Assembly (NCBI GenBank): GCA_031285905.1
Contig: JAITVH010000090.1
Location: 1-34,288 of the forward strand
Direction of reading: 5' to 3'
Length of the DNA: 34,288 nucleotides
Origin: Prevotella sp.
GTDB lineage: Bacteria > Bacteroidota > Bacteroidia > Bacteroidales > Dysgonomonadaceae
The notes under the pieces were generated by a model. It was not told the DNA's origin, made no database searches, and saw nothing but the letters and a program-made list of their open reading frames with translations. The translations under genes were made by a program, and so were the position numbers. The stretch's first letter is position 1, and each line of letters starts with the position of its first letter. Of the stretch, positions 1 to 8,729 are shown piece after piece.

Positions 1-31
1 GTCACGATAAATTTTATCGCATTCTTTTTAA

Positions 32-39
32 TATCTTTA
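32..39 (+). promoter_or_regulatory. Candidate -7 box for the GSCFA-murF/alr operon
   Basis: TATCTTTA lies 24 bases before the ATG at 64 and differs at one base from the Bacteroidota -7 consensus TAnnTTTG. No convincing -33 element is visible. The previous gene is outside the window, so read-through from upstream cannot be excluded. Confidence 0.35.
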
Positions 40-63
40 CTTAGTCATATAAGAAATTGAAAG

Positions 64-1044
64 ATGGAGTTTAGGACAAAGATCGATACACTAAAATCAG
101 AATTACAAATTTCACATAAAAGCCGGATCCTGATGTTCGGCTCCTGTTTTATAGAGAACATTGGGAAACTGTTGAGGGATAACAAATTCAATGTAAACCT
201 CAACCCCTTTGGTGTGCTGTACAATCCTTCATCCATATCTTCAGCTATCCGCATGCTTATCGATGAAAAAGTATTCGGAGAAGATGACCTTTTCGAATAT
301 AAGGAGTTATACCATAGTTTTCATCATCACAGTTTATTTTCCGATATCAGCAAAGAACGAACTTTGGAGAAGATAAACTCAAGAATGACTAAAGCAGTAG
401 AGGATATAAGGACTGCGGATGTTCTTATTATAACATTTGGTACAGCCTACGTTTTTCAATCCAAAGAATCAGGTGCTGTTGTTGGGAATTGTCATAAATT
501 ACCAGCTTCGCATTATAACAGATATCGATTATCTGTAGATGCAATTGTTGACGACTGGACGCAATTGTTATCTGACTTGAAAGAAATAAACCCGACATTA
601 AAATTTGTGTTTACTGTAAGCCCCATCCGGCACCTAAAAGATGGCGCGCACGATAATCAGTTGAGTAAAGCCACTTTGTTGTTAGCTGTAGACAGATTAT
701 CACAGCTGTATCCTGATATGGTATACTTCCCTTCATATGAAATAGTATTGGACGACCTTCGCGATTACCGTTTCTATAATGAAGATATGCTACATCCCAA
801 TCACATTGCCATAAAATACATATGGGAGGTATTCTCAGACGTATTTTTCGATAAGAATACGATAGAGATTATAAATGAATGGAATAAAATAGCTTCTGCC
901 ATAAATCATAAACCTTTTAATGCCCAAAGTGATGATTATAAGGAATTTTTAAGGCAAACTTTGTTAAAGCTCAAATCCTTCAATAAAAAATATCCATATA
1001 TTTGTTGTGAAGAGGAAATGAACAATCTTGAGAGTAAGCTTTAA
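64..1044 (+). CDS. GSCFA domain-containing protein
   Basis: A 326-residue protein with the family-naming motif GSCF near residue 27 (MFGSCFIENIGK), followed by NPFGVLYNP and later TFGTAYVF and a DMLHPNHIA segment. The GSCFA family resembles SGNH/GDSL-type hydrolases: the Ser of GSCF would be the nucleophile and the DxxHPN segment would supply the Asp/His pair. This assignment rests on family resemblance and no substrate is known to me. There is no signal peptide, so it is probably cytoplasmic. It lies 38 bp upstream of murF-alr on the same strand. That neighbourhood is, as I recall, usual in Bacteroidales and suggests co-transcription and perhaps a cell-envelope role. Confidence 0.88.
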   Translation: MEFRTKIDTLKSELQISHKSRILMFGSCFIENIGKLLRDNKFNVNLNPFGVLYNPSSISSAIRMLIDEKVFGEDDLFEYKELYHSFHHHSLFSDISKERTLEKINSRMTKAVEDIRTADVLIITFGTAYVFQSKESGAVVGNCHKLPASHYNRYRLSVDAIVDDWTQLLSDLKEINPTLKFVFTVSPIRHLKDGAHDNQLSKATLLLAVDRLSQLYPDMVYFPSYEIVLDDLRDYRFYNEDMLHPNHIAIKYIWEVFSDVFFDKNTIEIINEWNKIASAINHKPFNAQSDDYKEFLRQTLLKLKSFNKKYPYICCEEEMNNLESKL

Positions 1045-1082
1045 CAGACAAACTATTAATCACCAAGCCTAAGACTGAGACA

Positions 1083-3554
1083 ATGAAATATTCTATACGA
1101 ACTATAGCAAAAGTAATCAATGCAATAAAAACAGACATACATGAATCTGAGATAAGTATATTGCTTACTGACAGCCGGCAGGTCTTTTTCCCGGCCGAGA
1201 CACTGTTTTTTGCCTTGAAGACAAAGAATAACGACGGACACAAATATATTGCGGAATTGTATGACAATGGTGTCAAAAATTTTGTAGTATCCGAGTTGCT
1301 CTCGGAATGGCAGGAATATGAAGATACGAACTTCCTGATCGTTCCTGATACGCTTAATGCATTGCAACGGCTGGCCGCTTACCATCGTAACCGGTTTGAT
1401 ATTCCTGTAATAGGAATCACAGGCAGTAACGGGAAGACAGTCGTAAAGGAATGGTTATATCAGGTATTGCATCACGATTTTAATATTGCTCACTCCCCAC
1501 GTAGCTATAATTCCCAAATAGGAGTTCCATTGTCGATCTGGCAAATTAATGATAAGACACAATTGGGTATTTTCGAAGCAGGCATTTCTCAACCTGAAGA
1601 AATGTCGAGACTCGAAGCTATTATTAGTCCTTCTATCGGAATCCTCACAAATATAGGGCAGGCACATCAGGAAGGCTTTAAGTCTATGAAACAGAAATGC
1701 CTTGAAAAATTAGAACTTTTCATTAATTGTGATGTCATTGTTTGTGAGGAAGAAAATGAGTTGATAGACGAGTGCATGGAGATAGCCTGTCTATCACATA
1801 AACGCCTTACATGGTCGCGCAAAGGTTCTAATAAGAGTCCTTTGCATATCATGAAAATTGAAAAGGATGATGCTTACACTACAATCCATTATTCAATTCT
1901 TAATTTTAATACCAGAGTAAGAATCCCTTTTACAGATGATGCCTCGATAGAAGACGCTATTCATGTGCTTGCTACGGCAATTTATCTCCATACTCCGATG
2001 ATTGAAATCAATAAGCGCATGAGAACGCTCGAGCCTGTTGCTATGCGCCTCGATGTACGTCAGGGGAAGAATAATTGCACGTTGATAAATGATTCTTATA
2101 ACTCAGATATCAATTCGCTGAATATAGCCTTAGACTTCCTCGTTCAGCGAGCGACTATAAATGATCAGAAGAAAGTGCTCATTATCTCAGATATACCACA
2201 GTCGGGATTGCAATTAAAAGAGTTGTATTATCTTGCATCCAATCTGGTGAAGAATAAGAAAATAGATTTGCTGATAGGTATAGGGGAAGAGATATCTGCT
2301 CATAAGGATATGTTTAAAGATACTGAAAATCACTTTTATAGAACCACAGAGGATTTCATCCACTACGGTCTATGGCTCGGATTTGAGGATATGTTTATCC
2401 TGCTGAAAGGCGCCAGAAGCTTTTCTTTTGAAATGATAAACAAATTGCTCGAATTTAAAACACATGAAACAGTTCTGGATATAGACCTGGATGCCATTGT
2501 CCATAACTACAATTTTTACAGGTCGAAGATAAAGCCCGGTACCAAAATGATTTGTATGGTTAAGGCTAATGGATATGGAACGGGTGCTTCTGAGGTGGCT
2601 AAGACTTTGCAATATCATAAATGCGACTACTTGTCGGTAGCTGTAGCCGAAGAAGGGGTGATATTGAGAAAACAAGGAATAAAAGTCCCTATAATTGTCC
2701 TTAACTCAGAAGTAGGAGGCTTTGAAGAACTGGCCACTTATTCTCTCGAACCTGAAGTTTATAATTTCAGAATACTGGATGCTTTTATCAAAGAGGCAAA
2801 GTTGCAGGGAATCAATAACTATCCGATACATATAAAGATTGATACGGGTATGCACCGCCTTGGGTTTACCGAAGAGGATATTCCTGAATTGATAGATCGT
2901 ATGAAGAACCAGACAGGAGTACGTATACAATCTGTATTTTCTCATCTTGCAGCAAGCGAAAGCTGGAACTTCGATGAATTTACCACTGAACAAATAACTA
3001 CATTTAAGCAGATAGCAGGAAAAATAGAAGAAAATATTCATTACCCGATATGGAAACATATCCTCAACTCGGCAGGTATCGAACGCTTTCCTCAGGAACA
3101 AATGGATATGGTGCGGTTGGGTATCAGCCTGTATGGTGTGAGTGCCAGCGGATTGGAAGGTTTGCGAAATGTATGCACCCTAAAAACTACCATTCTGCAA
3201 ATAAAGCACATAAAAGCAGGGGAAACTGTAGGCTATGGACGGAGAGGGCATTTCGACAAAGATGCCACAATTGCCACTATCCGTATAGGATATGCCGATG
3301 GACTGAGCCGTCAGTTTGGCAATGGGGTAGGCAGTGTGCTTGTAAACGGACATGAAGTGCCTATTGTAGGGAATGTATGCATGGACTTGACAATGATAGA
3401 TGTTACAGGCATAGAAGTAAAAGAAGGAGATAGTGTTATTATCTTTGGAGAAAATCTTTCTGTAAAAGATTTGGCAAAACGTATCGAAACCATTCCTTAT
3501 GAAATACTGACATCCATATCGAGCCGTGTAAAGCATATTTACTATAAGGAATGA
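1083..3554 (+). CDS. murF-alr: Bifunctional MurF ligase / alanine racemase
   Basis: An 823-residue fusion joining two peptidoglycan precursor enzymes. The N-terminal half (about 1-455) is MurF, which adds D-Ala-D-Ala to UDP-MurNAc-tripeptide using ATP. It shows the P-loop GITGSNGKT at 111-119 (Lys118), the YNSQIGVPLS stretch and an NDSYNSD segment typical of Mur ligases. The C-terminal half (about 460-823) is a PLP-dependent alanine racemase, which makes the D-Ala that MurF's substrate needs. Its PLP lysine is Lys494 in MVKANGYGTG, the catalytic Tyr is Tyr718 in VGYGRRG, and the NVCMDLTMID and RIGYADG motifs are present. Such fusions are a known Bacteroidota trait. The length is normal and no motif is lost. 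The protein is cytoplasmic and probably co-transcribed with the GSCFA gene. Confidence 0.96.
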   Translation: MKYSIRTIAKVINAIKTDIHESEISILLTDSRQVFFPAETLFFALKTKNNDGHKYIAELYDNGVKNFVVSELLSEWQEYEDTNFLIVPDTLNALQRLAAYHRNRFDIPVIGITGSNGKTVVKEWLYQVLHHDFNIAHSPRSYNSQIGVPLSIWQINDKTQLGIFEAGISQPEEMSRLEAIISPSIGILTNIGQAHQEGFKSMKQKCLEKLELFINCDVIVCEEENELIDECMEIACLSHKRLTWSRKGSNKSPLHIMKIEKDDAYTTIHYSILNFNTRVRIPFTDDASIEDAIHVLATAIYLHTPMIEINKRMRTLEPVAMRLDVRQGKNNCTLINDSYNSDINSLNIALDFLVQRATINDQKKVLIISDIPQSGLQLKELYYLASNLVKNKKIDLLIGIGEEISAHKDMFKDTENHFYRTTEDFIHYGLWLGFEDMFILLKGARSFSFEMINKLLEFKTHETVLDIDLDAIVHNYNFYRSKIKPGTKMICMVKANGYGTGASEVAKTLQYHKCDYLSVAVAEEGVILRKQGIKVPIIVLNSEVGGFEELATYSLEPEVYNFRILDAFIKEAKLQGINNYPIHIKIDTGMHRLGFTEEDIPELIDRMKNQTGVRIQSVFSHLAASESWNFDEFTTEQITTFKQIAGKIEENIHYPIWKHILNSAGIERFPQEQMDMVRLGISLYGVSASGLEGLRNVCTLKTTILQIKHIKAGETVGYGRRGHFDKDATIATIRIGYADGLSRQFGNGVGSVLVNGHEVPIVGNVCMDLTMIDVTGIEVKEGDSVIIFGENLSVKDLAKRIETIPYEILTSISSRVKHIYYKE

Positions 3555-3628
3555 AGAATTAAATGAGTTCTTTGGCTGTTTTGAGCCTACATTAACTTTT
3601 TTCCGCTTATGTTTTCAAATATACATTA

Positions 3629-3636
3629 TATCTTTG
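3629..3636 (+). promoter_or_regulatory. Candidate -7 promoter box upstream of rlmD
   Basis: TATCTTTG is an exact match to the Bacteroidota -7 consensus TAnnTTTG and lies 39 bases before the methyltransferase ATG in a 121 bp spacer. A -33 element is not obvious. It suggests that rlmD and ybeY form their own transcript. Confidence 0.55.
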
Positions 3637-3675
3637 CGGTTTAATAAGACACTACTATAAAGCTTAAGTGCATAA

Positions 3676-5085
3676 ATGGGCAGAAAGAAGAAACCATTAC
3701 CTTTGATAGAAAATGTGGAGGTAATAGATATTGCGACAGAAGGTAAAGCGATAGCTAAAATTGACGACTTAGTGGTATTCATACCAAATGTTGTTCCCGG
3801 AGATATAATCAATCTCCAGTTAACCCGGAAAAAGAATAAGTATGCCGAAGGAAAGGCTGTGGAGATCGTTCAGTATTCACCTGACAGAGCAGAAGTTCTT
3901 TGTGAGCATTTCGGTATTTGCGGAGGATGTAAATGGCAGATGCTTCCCTATTCGGAACAATTGAAATACAAACAAAAACAGGTTGTGGATAATCTGACCA
4001 GAATAGGAAAGATTGAGTTGCCGGAAGTAAATCCTATTCTGGGATCGGCAAAAACAGAGTTTTACCGTAACAAACTTGAATTCACCTTTTCTAACAAGAA
4101 ATGGCTTACTCTGGAACAAATCCATTCAGGTGAAAAGATAGAAAATATGAATGCCTTGGGGTTCCATATTCCGGGTATGTTCGATAAAGTCCTTAATATT
4201 AATAAATGCTGGCTGCAAGATGATATCTCCAATCAGATAAGGAATTTCATCCGTCAGTATTGCTATGATAATGATTACACGTTTTTCGACCTGAGAAATA
4301 GGGGAGGGATAATGCGTAACATGATTGTAAGAACATCCACAACAGGAGAATTGATGTTGATTATCGTTTTCTACGAAAATGATAGAAAAATGAGAGAGTC
4401 GCTTCTGGATGCTGTTGCTGAAGCGTTTCCGCAAATTACCTCTTTACAATATATAATAAATGAAAAGGCCAATGATACCATTACCGATCAGGTTGTTATA
4501 AACTGGAAAGGTAACGATTTCATATTTGAAGAAATGGAAGGTCTTAAATTTAAGATCGGGGCTAAATCGTTTTATCAGACCAATAGCGAACAGGCATACA
4601 ATTTATATAAGATAACCCGCGACTTTGCAGGGCTTACAGGAGGCGAACTGGTTTACGACCTGTATACCGGTACAGGGACAATAGCCAATTTTGTAGCCCG
4701 GCAGGCCAAAAGTGTTGTTGGCATCGAATATGTTGAGGATGCTATTGAAGATGCACGATTCAACAGCGAAAGCAATGGGATAGAAAACACCCTGTTTTAT
4801 GCAGGCGACATGAAAGATATTCTCACACAGGATTTTATAACTGAACATGGCAAGCCTGATGTTATCATTACCGATCCCCCGAGGGCAGGTATGCACGATG
4901 ATGTAGTGAATGCCATTCTTTTTGCTGCTCCCGAACGTATTGTCTATGTTAGTTGCAACCCTGCTACACAGGCGAGGGATTTAACCCTGCTCGATGAAAA
5001 ATATAAAGTTACAAAAGTTCAGCCTGTAGATATGTTTCCACATACGCACCATGTAGAAAACGTAGTACTACTAGAAAAAAGATAA
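3676..5085 (+). CDS. rlmD: 23S rRNA (uracil-C5)-methyltransferase, RlmD/RumA type
   Basis: A 469-residue S-adenosylmethionine-dependent enzyme that methylates C5 of a uracil in 23S rRNA. It has an N-terminal TRAM RNA-binding domain (about 12-70). A Cys cluster at C76, C82 and C85 (CEHFGICGGC), with another Cys in INKCWLQ, fits a 4Fe-4S site. The SAM motif is DLYTGTGTIANF, the active-site stretch is DPPRAGM, and the catalytic nucleophile is Cys427 in VSCNPAT. Length and motif order match the RlmD/RlmCD group. Which uracil is modified (1939, 747 or both) cannot be told from sequence. It ends directly before ybeY, with six bases between this stop and ybeY's ATG, so the two ribosome-maturation genes are probably co-translated. 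Confidence 0.93.
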   Translation: MGRKKKPLPLIENVEVIDIATEGKAIAKIDDLVVFIPNVVPGDIINLQLTRKKNKYAEGKAVEIVQYSPDRAEVLCEHFGICGGCKWQMLPYSEQLKYKQKQVVDNLTRIGKIELPEVNPILGSAKTEFYRNKLEFTFSNKKWLTLEQIHSGEKIENMNALGFHIPGMFDKVLNINKCWLQDDISNQIRNFIRQYCYDNDYTFFDLRNRGGIMRNMIVRTSTTGELMLIIVFYENDRKMRESLLDAVAEAFPQITSLQYIINEKANDTITDQVVINWKGNDFIFEEMEGLKFKIGAKSFYQTNSEQAYNLYKITRDFAGLTGGELVYDLYTGTGTIANFVARQAKSVVGIEYVEDAIEDARFNSESNGIENTLFYAGDMKDILTQDFITEHGKPDVIITDPPRAGMHDDVVNAILFAAPERIVYVSCNPATQARDLTLLDEKYKVTKVQPVDMFPHTHHVENVVLLEKR

Positions 5086-5091
5086 TTGATT

Positions 5092-5511
5092 ATGGCCGTT
5101 TTGTACTATACATATGACGTGAAACTACCTCCGATAAAAAAGAGGGATACTACAAACTGGATAAAATCGGTAGCCGCCGTTCATGGGAAGAAAGTGGGTA
5201 CAATAGGGTATCTCTTCTGTAATGACAAGAAAATCCTGGAAGTAAACAAGCAGTATCTCAAACATGATTACTATACGGATATAATAACTTTCGATTATAA
5301 TGAGGGCGATACCCTGTTCGGGGATATTTATATCAGTCTCGATACAGTAAGGAGTAACGCTGAAAATTACGGTACTGATTACAACGAAGAGTTATACCGT
5401 GTAATTATACATGGGGTATTACATTTATGCGGCATAAATGACAAAACCGATGAAGAACAAGACTATATGACCCGATGTGAAAATGAAGCCCTCGCAATGC
5501 TGAATAATTGA
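5092..5511 (+). CDS. ybeY: Endoribonuclease YbeY (rRNA maturation / ribosome quality control)
   Basis: A 139-residue YbeY-family metalloprotein acting in 16S rRNA maturation and ribosome quality control in the cytoplasm. I chose the ATG at 5092 over the TTG at 5086 because family members start MA(V/I)xY. The metal site is HGVLHLCGIND, with His107 and His111 as zinc ligands. The usual third ligand, the His of HGxLHLxGYDH, is Asp117 here. I recall this divergence as common in Bacteroidota YbeY proteins. The internal stretch YYTDIITFDY is also typical. The gene follows rlmD with a six-base gap. Confidence 0.93.
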   Translation: MAVLYYTYDVKLPPIKKRDTTNWIKSVAAVHGKKVGTIGYLFCNDKKILEVNKQYLKHDYYTDIITFDYNEGDTLFGDIYISLDTVRSNAENYGTDYNEELYRVIIHGVLHLCGINDKTDEEQDYMTRCENEALAMLNN

Positions 5512-5577
5512 ATGGATAAGATAATCATATCAGTATATGGCTATAATCATTTTATTCATATACTTAGAATTATGTAT

Positions 5578-5585
5578 TATATTTG
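5578..5585 (+). promoter_or_regulatory. Candidate -7 promoter box for the TonB receptor gene
   Basis: TATATTTG matches TAnnTTTG exactly and sits 23 bases before the proposed TTG start. A T-rich TTTATT at 5551-5556 could act as a weak -33 element. The placement supports an independent promoter for the receptor/DUF4249 pair after ybeY. Confidence 0.5.
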
Positions 5586-5608
5586 CATCTTATTTATAAA
5601 AGATATCT

Positions 5609-7714
5609 TTGAAGACCACAACAACCATACAGCAAACAATTACCATTCTCGTTTTCCTTTTCTCTACATGTGTAACTTTGAAAGGGCAAACTCCTGAATC
5701 AGGCATTACAAAGGATACTATCCGCCTGAAAGAAATTATGATACAGAATGCGAAACACTCTCCGGTATCAGGTGCTTTATCCGGAAAGATTACATTAGAT
5801 GTCGAAGGGCTTAAGCCTCTTCCTTCGATGCTTGGAACCACTAATGTATTAAAGTTACTTGAGCTGACACCGGGAGTGCAAACTTCGGGAGACGGTAATT
5901 CAAACTTATACGTGCGTGGAGGTGATCCCGGACAAAATCTCTTGCTGTATAACGATAACCCTATATATTCTCCCGGGCATATACTGAATATCTTTCCCCT
6001 GTTCAATCCCGGACATATATCTTCGGTGCAATTATCGAAAAGCGGCTTCAATTCTTCCTATGGCGGAATGCTCAGTTCTGTTATCGCTGTCGATACCAAG
6101 AATGAGATACCCCGCGAAACCTCTGTTTCGGGAAATCTGGGATTATTGGGATTTCAGGCAAGTTCTGAATTCAGTCTAGGTAAGAACTGGGGAGCATATG
6201 TTTCTGCTCGTCGTACGTATCTGGAATTATTATTAAAACCTATTACTAATCTGGTTGTAGAGGGATCAAATGATGCCGATGACCTCGATTATAACTTCTG
6301 GGATGGGAATATAACACTGGTAGGTAAACTCTCAGACAAGAATAAGCTTATATTCGACCTGTTTATGAGTAGCGATAAGCTGGATATAAAGGATGAAGAT
6401 ATTATTCTCAATGGCTATCTCAAATGGAGTAATACGATACTATCGACTAAACTGGAAACCACATTAAGTGATAATAAAAAGCTGGAACAACAAGTCTCTT
6501 TCAGCAGTTTCAAAAATAAGCTGCACACATCGCAGGCCGAAATGTATATAGAAATGCTATCGGAGGTGCAGGATGTAGGTTATAAAAACAAACTATCTGT
6601 ATCATTAGATAATATTAAGATTGAAGGAGGGCTTCAATATACATACCATTCTGTTTTGCCCCAAGAGACGGAAACATATAACTCTGAAATAATATTCGAT
6701 GTGGAAAATGTCGGCCGTAATGAAGCTCATGATCTGGCAGCGTTTGTTTCGTCCGAATTAAGAATTGTACCCAGACTGTTTATCGAACCCGGATTAAGGT
6801 ATAACTTCTATAGTTCGAAGATAAATAGAAAGAATCAGCGGAAGAATTTCCAGAATATAGACTACCGCTTCAGTAGCCGTTATCAATTATCCGGTAGTCA
6901 GTTCTTGCGCGCAGGATTTAGTTATAATACACAATATATGACTAAACTAACTCCCTCCAGCATAGGCCTTCCCACAGACTTCTGGATATCAGCCTCAAAG
7001 GATATCTTACCACAAAAGGGGCAGGAATATTCCCTGGGGTATTACCAGTCTGTGGATAATAATAAGTATGAGATTTCGACAGATATCTACTATCGCAAGA
7101 TGAAGAATGTGTCGGAGTTTAACCAGAACTTTATGAATGTAAGCCAGAATGTGTTTACCGAAGATATCTTGTACGGGAAAGGGAGATCTTACGGTTTTGA
7201 AATAATGGTGAAAAAGAATACAGGCCGCGTTACAGGATGGATCAGCTATTCATGGGGAAAATCTGACCGTAATTTTGAAGGTATAGAAAATGGGAGAACT
7301 TTTCCTGCAAAGTATGACCGTCGTCATGATTTTTCAGCTACGGCTATGTATGCATTCAATAAGCGTTGGGATATATCTATGGCTCAGATTTATGCTACAG
7401 GCAATACCTATACTCTGCCTACATCCTGGTATTTTATGAATGGAATGCCCGTCAAAGAATACGGGAAGTATAACAATGCCCTCATGCCTGATTATATAAG
7501 GACAGATGTATCTGTAAACTACTGGTTCAAGAAGGATAACGGATTGAATTTCTCTATATACAATATGTTTATGGTAAAAAACCCGATATATGTTTTTATA
7601 ACACTAGATAATAAACCATCGGGAGGAAGTGATGAAGAACGGTTTAGTGTAAAGGTTAAGAAAAAGACCTTCTTTCCCTTTGTTCCTTCATTCAGTTGGA
7701 ATTTTAAGTTTTAA
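5609..7714 (+). CDS. TonB-dependent outer-membrane receptor (DUF4249-partner type)
   Basis: A 701-residue receptor that should use TonB energy to import a substrate across the outer membrane. The start appears to be TTG at 5609: the frame has a stop at 5597-5599, and TTG gives a clean signal peptide ending near LKGQ. The plug domain lies at about 40-165, with YVRGGDPGQNLLLYNDNPIY and a NPGHISSVQLSKSGFNSSYGG stretch. The rest is beta-barrel, ending in the aromatic FVPSFSWNFKF. The usual N-terminal CarboxypepD_reg-like domain is missing, so the mature protein begins almost directly with the plug. It is followed 20 bp later by a DUF4249 lipoprotein, a recurrent pairing in Bacteroidota. The substrate is unknown. 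Confidence 0.88.
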   Translation: MKTTTTIQQTITILVFLFSTCVTLKGQTPESGITKDTIRLKEIMIQNAKHSPVSGALSGKITLDVEGLKPLPSMLGTTNVLKLLELTPGVQTSGDGNSNLYVRGGDPGQNLLLYNDNPIYSPGHILNIFPLFNPGHISSVQLSKSGFNSSYGGMLSSVIAVDTKNEIPRETSVSGNLGLLGFQASSEFSLGKNWGAYVSARRTYLELLLKPITNLVVEGSNDADDLDYNFWDGNITLVGKLSDKNKLIFDLFMSSDKLDIKDEDIILNGYLKWSNTILSTKLETTLSDNKKLEQQVSFSSFKNKLHTSQAEMYIEMLSEVQDVGYKNKLSVSLDNIKIEGGLQYTYHSVLPQETETYNSEIIFDVENVGRNEAHDLAAFVSSELRIVPRLFIEPGLRYNFYSSKINRKNQRKNFQNIDYRFSSRYQLSGSQFLRAGFSYNTQYMTKLTPSSIGLPTDFWISASKDILPQKGQEYSLGYYQSVDNNKYEISTDIYYRKMKNVSEFNQNFMNVSQNVFTEDILYGKGRSYGFEIMVKKNTGRVTGWISYSWGKSDRNFEGIENGRTFPAKYDRRHDFSATAMYAFNKRWDISMAQIYATGNTYTLPTSWYFMNGMPVKEYGKYNNALMPDYIRTDVSVNYWFKKDNGLNFSIYNMFMVKNPIYVFITLDNKPSGGSDEERFSVKVKKKTFFPFVPSFSWNFKF

Positions 7715-7734
7715 TTCATAACAAACTAATTCTC

Positions 7735-8601
7735 ATGAAGAAACAATATATCATATTATTATATATCCTGCTTATAGCTCTTTTACCGGCCTGTAGTGAT
7801 GATGCTGATATTGACGAAGTAGCTTATGAGCCCCGGGTAGTAGTCGAAGGATATATCGAAAACGGGAAATACCCAATTGTTTTACTCACCGTATCGGCTT
7901 CGATAACAGGGCCGACAGATACGCTGAGCCTTTTATCACATGTAATCAAGAGCGCGAAAGTATCGGTCTCGGACGGGACAAATACCGAGGTGCTCTTATT
8001 GCAGACGAATAACAACAAGATACCTCCATATGAATATATAGGATTGGAAATGAAAGGAGAAGTAGGAAAGACATATGAACTGAAAGTGGAATACCAGAAC
8101 AAGGTGATATCGTCTACTACATATATTCCACAGCCTATAGAGTTGGACGATATCTGGTTCGTAAGAAATTCCCCGACCGATACACTGGGATATATTCATG
8201 TTACCTTCAATAATACGAGTAAGGAATATTATCAGATAGCAACACAATTGCTTCAAAGTGAAAAACTGTATACCCCATGCCTGTTCGGGAATATAAATAG
8301 CAAATCATACCCGCGGGATGAACAGGTGTCGATGCAGATAAATAAAGGGCCTATACTATATCCGAAGAAAGACTTTTCTACCGATTTCAGTATAAACTCT
8401 ACCGTCAGGCTTCGGTTCAGTACACAGTCTGAAGTTTCTTATAAATTTTGGAGTACCTACCAGAATGAGATATTAAATACCCAGAATCCTATATTTCCGG
8501 CAAATACCAGCCTTGCTTCCAATATTAATGGGGGCATCGGAATATGGTGTGGTTTGGGTAGCTATGAATATAATGTTGTGTTGAAAGATGTAGAAAGATG
8601 A
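7735..8601 (+). CDS. DUF4249 family outer-membrane lipoprotein
   Basis: A 288-residue lipoprotein. Its signal peptide ends in the lipobox LPAC with lipidated Cys20. The following SDDADIDE is acidic, as in lipoproteins sent to the cell surface in Bacteroidota. The mature protein resembles DUF4249: a VVVEGYIENG strand near residue 35, YPIVLLTVSASI, then a TYELKVEYQNKVISSTTYIPQP stretch around 115-140. DUF4249 proteins typically sit beside a TonB receptor and are presumed to be its surface partner, analogous in role to SusD. It shares a transcript with the receptor (20 bp gap). This protein is somewhat short for the family, which is often over 300 residues. Its ligand is unknown. Confidence 0.82.
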   Translation: MKKQYIILLYILLIALLPACSDDADIDEVAYEPRVVVEGYIENGKYPIVLLTVSASITGPTDTLSLLSHVIKSAKVSVSDGTNTEVLLLQTNNNKIPPYEYIGLEMKGEVGKTYELKVEYQNKVISSTTYIPQPIELDDIWFVRNSPTDTLGYIHVTFNNTSKEYYQIATQLLQSEKLYTPCLFGNINSKSYPRDEQVSMQINKGPILYPKKDFSTDFSINSTVRLRFSTQSEVSYKFWSTYQNEILNTQNPIFPANTSLASNINGGIGIWCGLGSYEYNVVLKDVER

Positions 8602-8640
8602 ATAATCTCTTCGGAAATAGAGAAGTTTTATTTATGTTTG

Positions 8641-8648
8641 TATCTTTG
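8641..8648 (+). promoter_or_regulatory. Candidate -7 promoter box for the FAS1-like lipoprotein gene
   Basis: TATCTTTG matches the TAnnTTTG consensus, leaving an 81-base 5' leader before the ATG at 8730. Just upstream, a short hairpin (TCTCT at 8606-8610 pairing with AGAGA at 8619-8623) followed by a T run could weakly end the DUF4249 transcript. Together these suggest a separate unit. Confidence 0.5.
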
Positions 8649-8729
8649 TGTAAAATTTCATTAAATATTAACTAGACTAAGATAAACACCTATCAACAAT
8701 TTTATCTATTAATTCTTAATTATCCAAAA

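Noticed and set aside
1083..3554. MurF-Alr fusion as a novelty
   Set aside because: This fusion is well known in Bacteroidota and both active sites are intact, so it is not reported as a finding.
5512..5697. 61-codon frame directly after ybeY
   Set aside because: It spans the candidate receptor promoter (5578-5585) and the start of the receptor gene in another frame, and it has no recognisable features.
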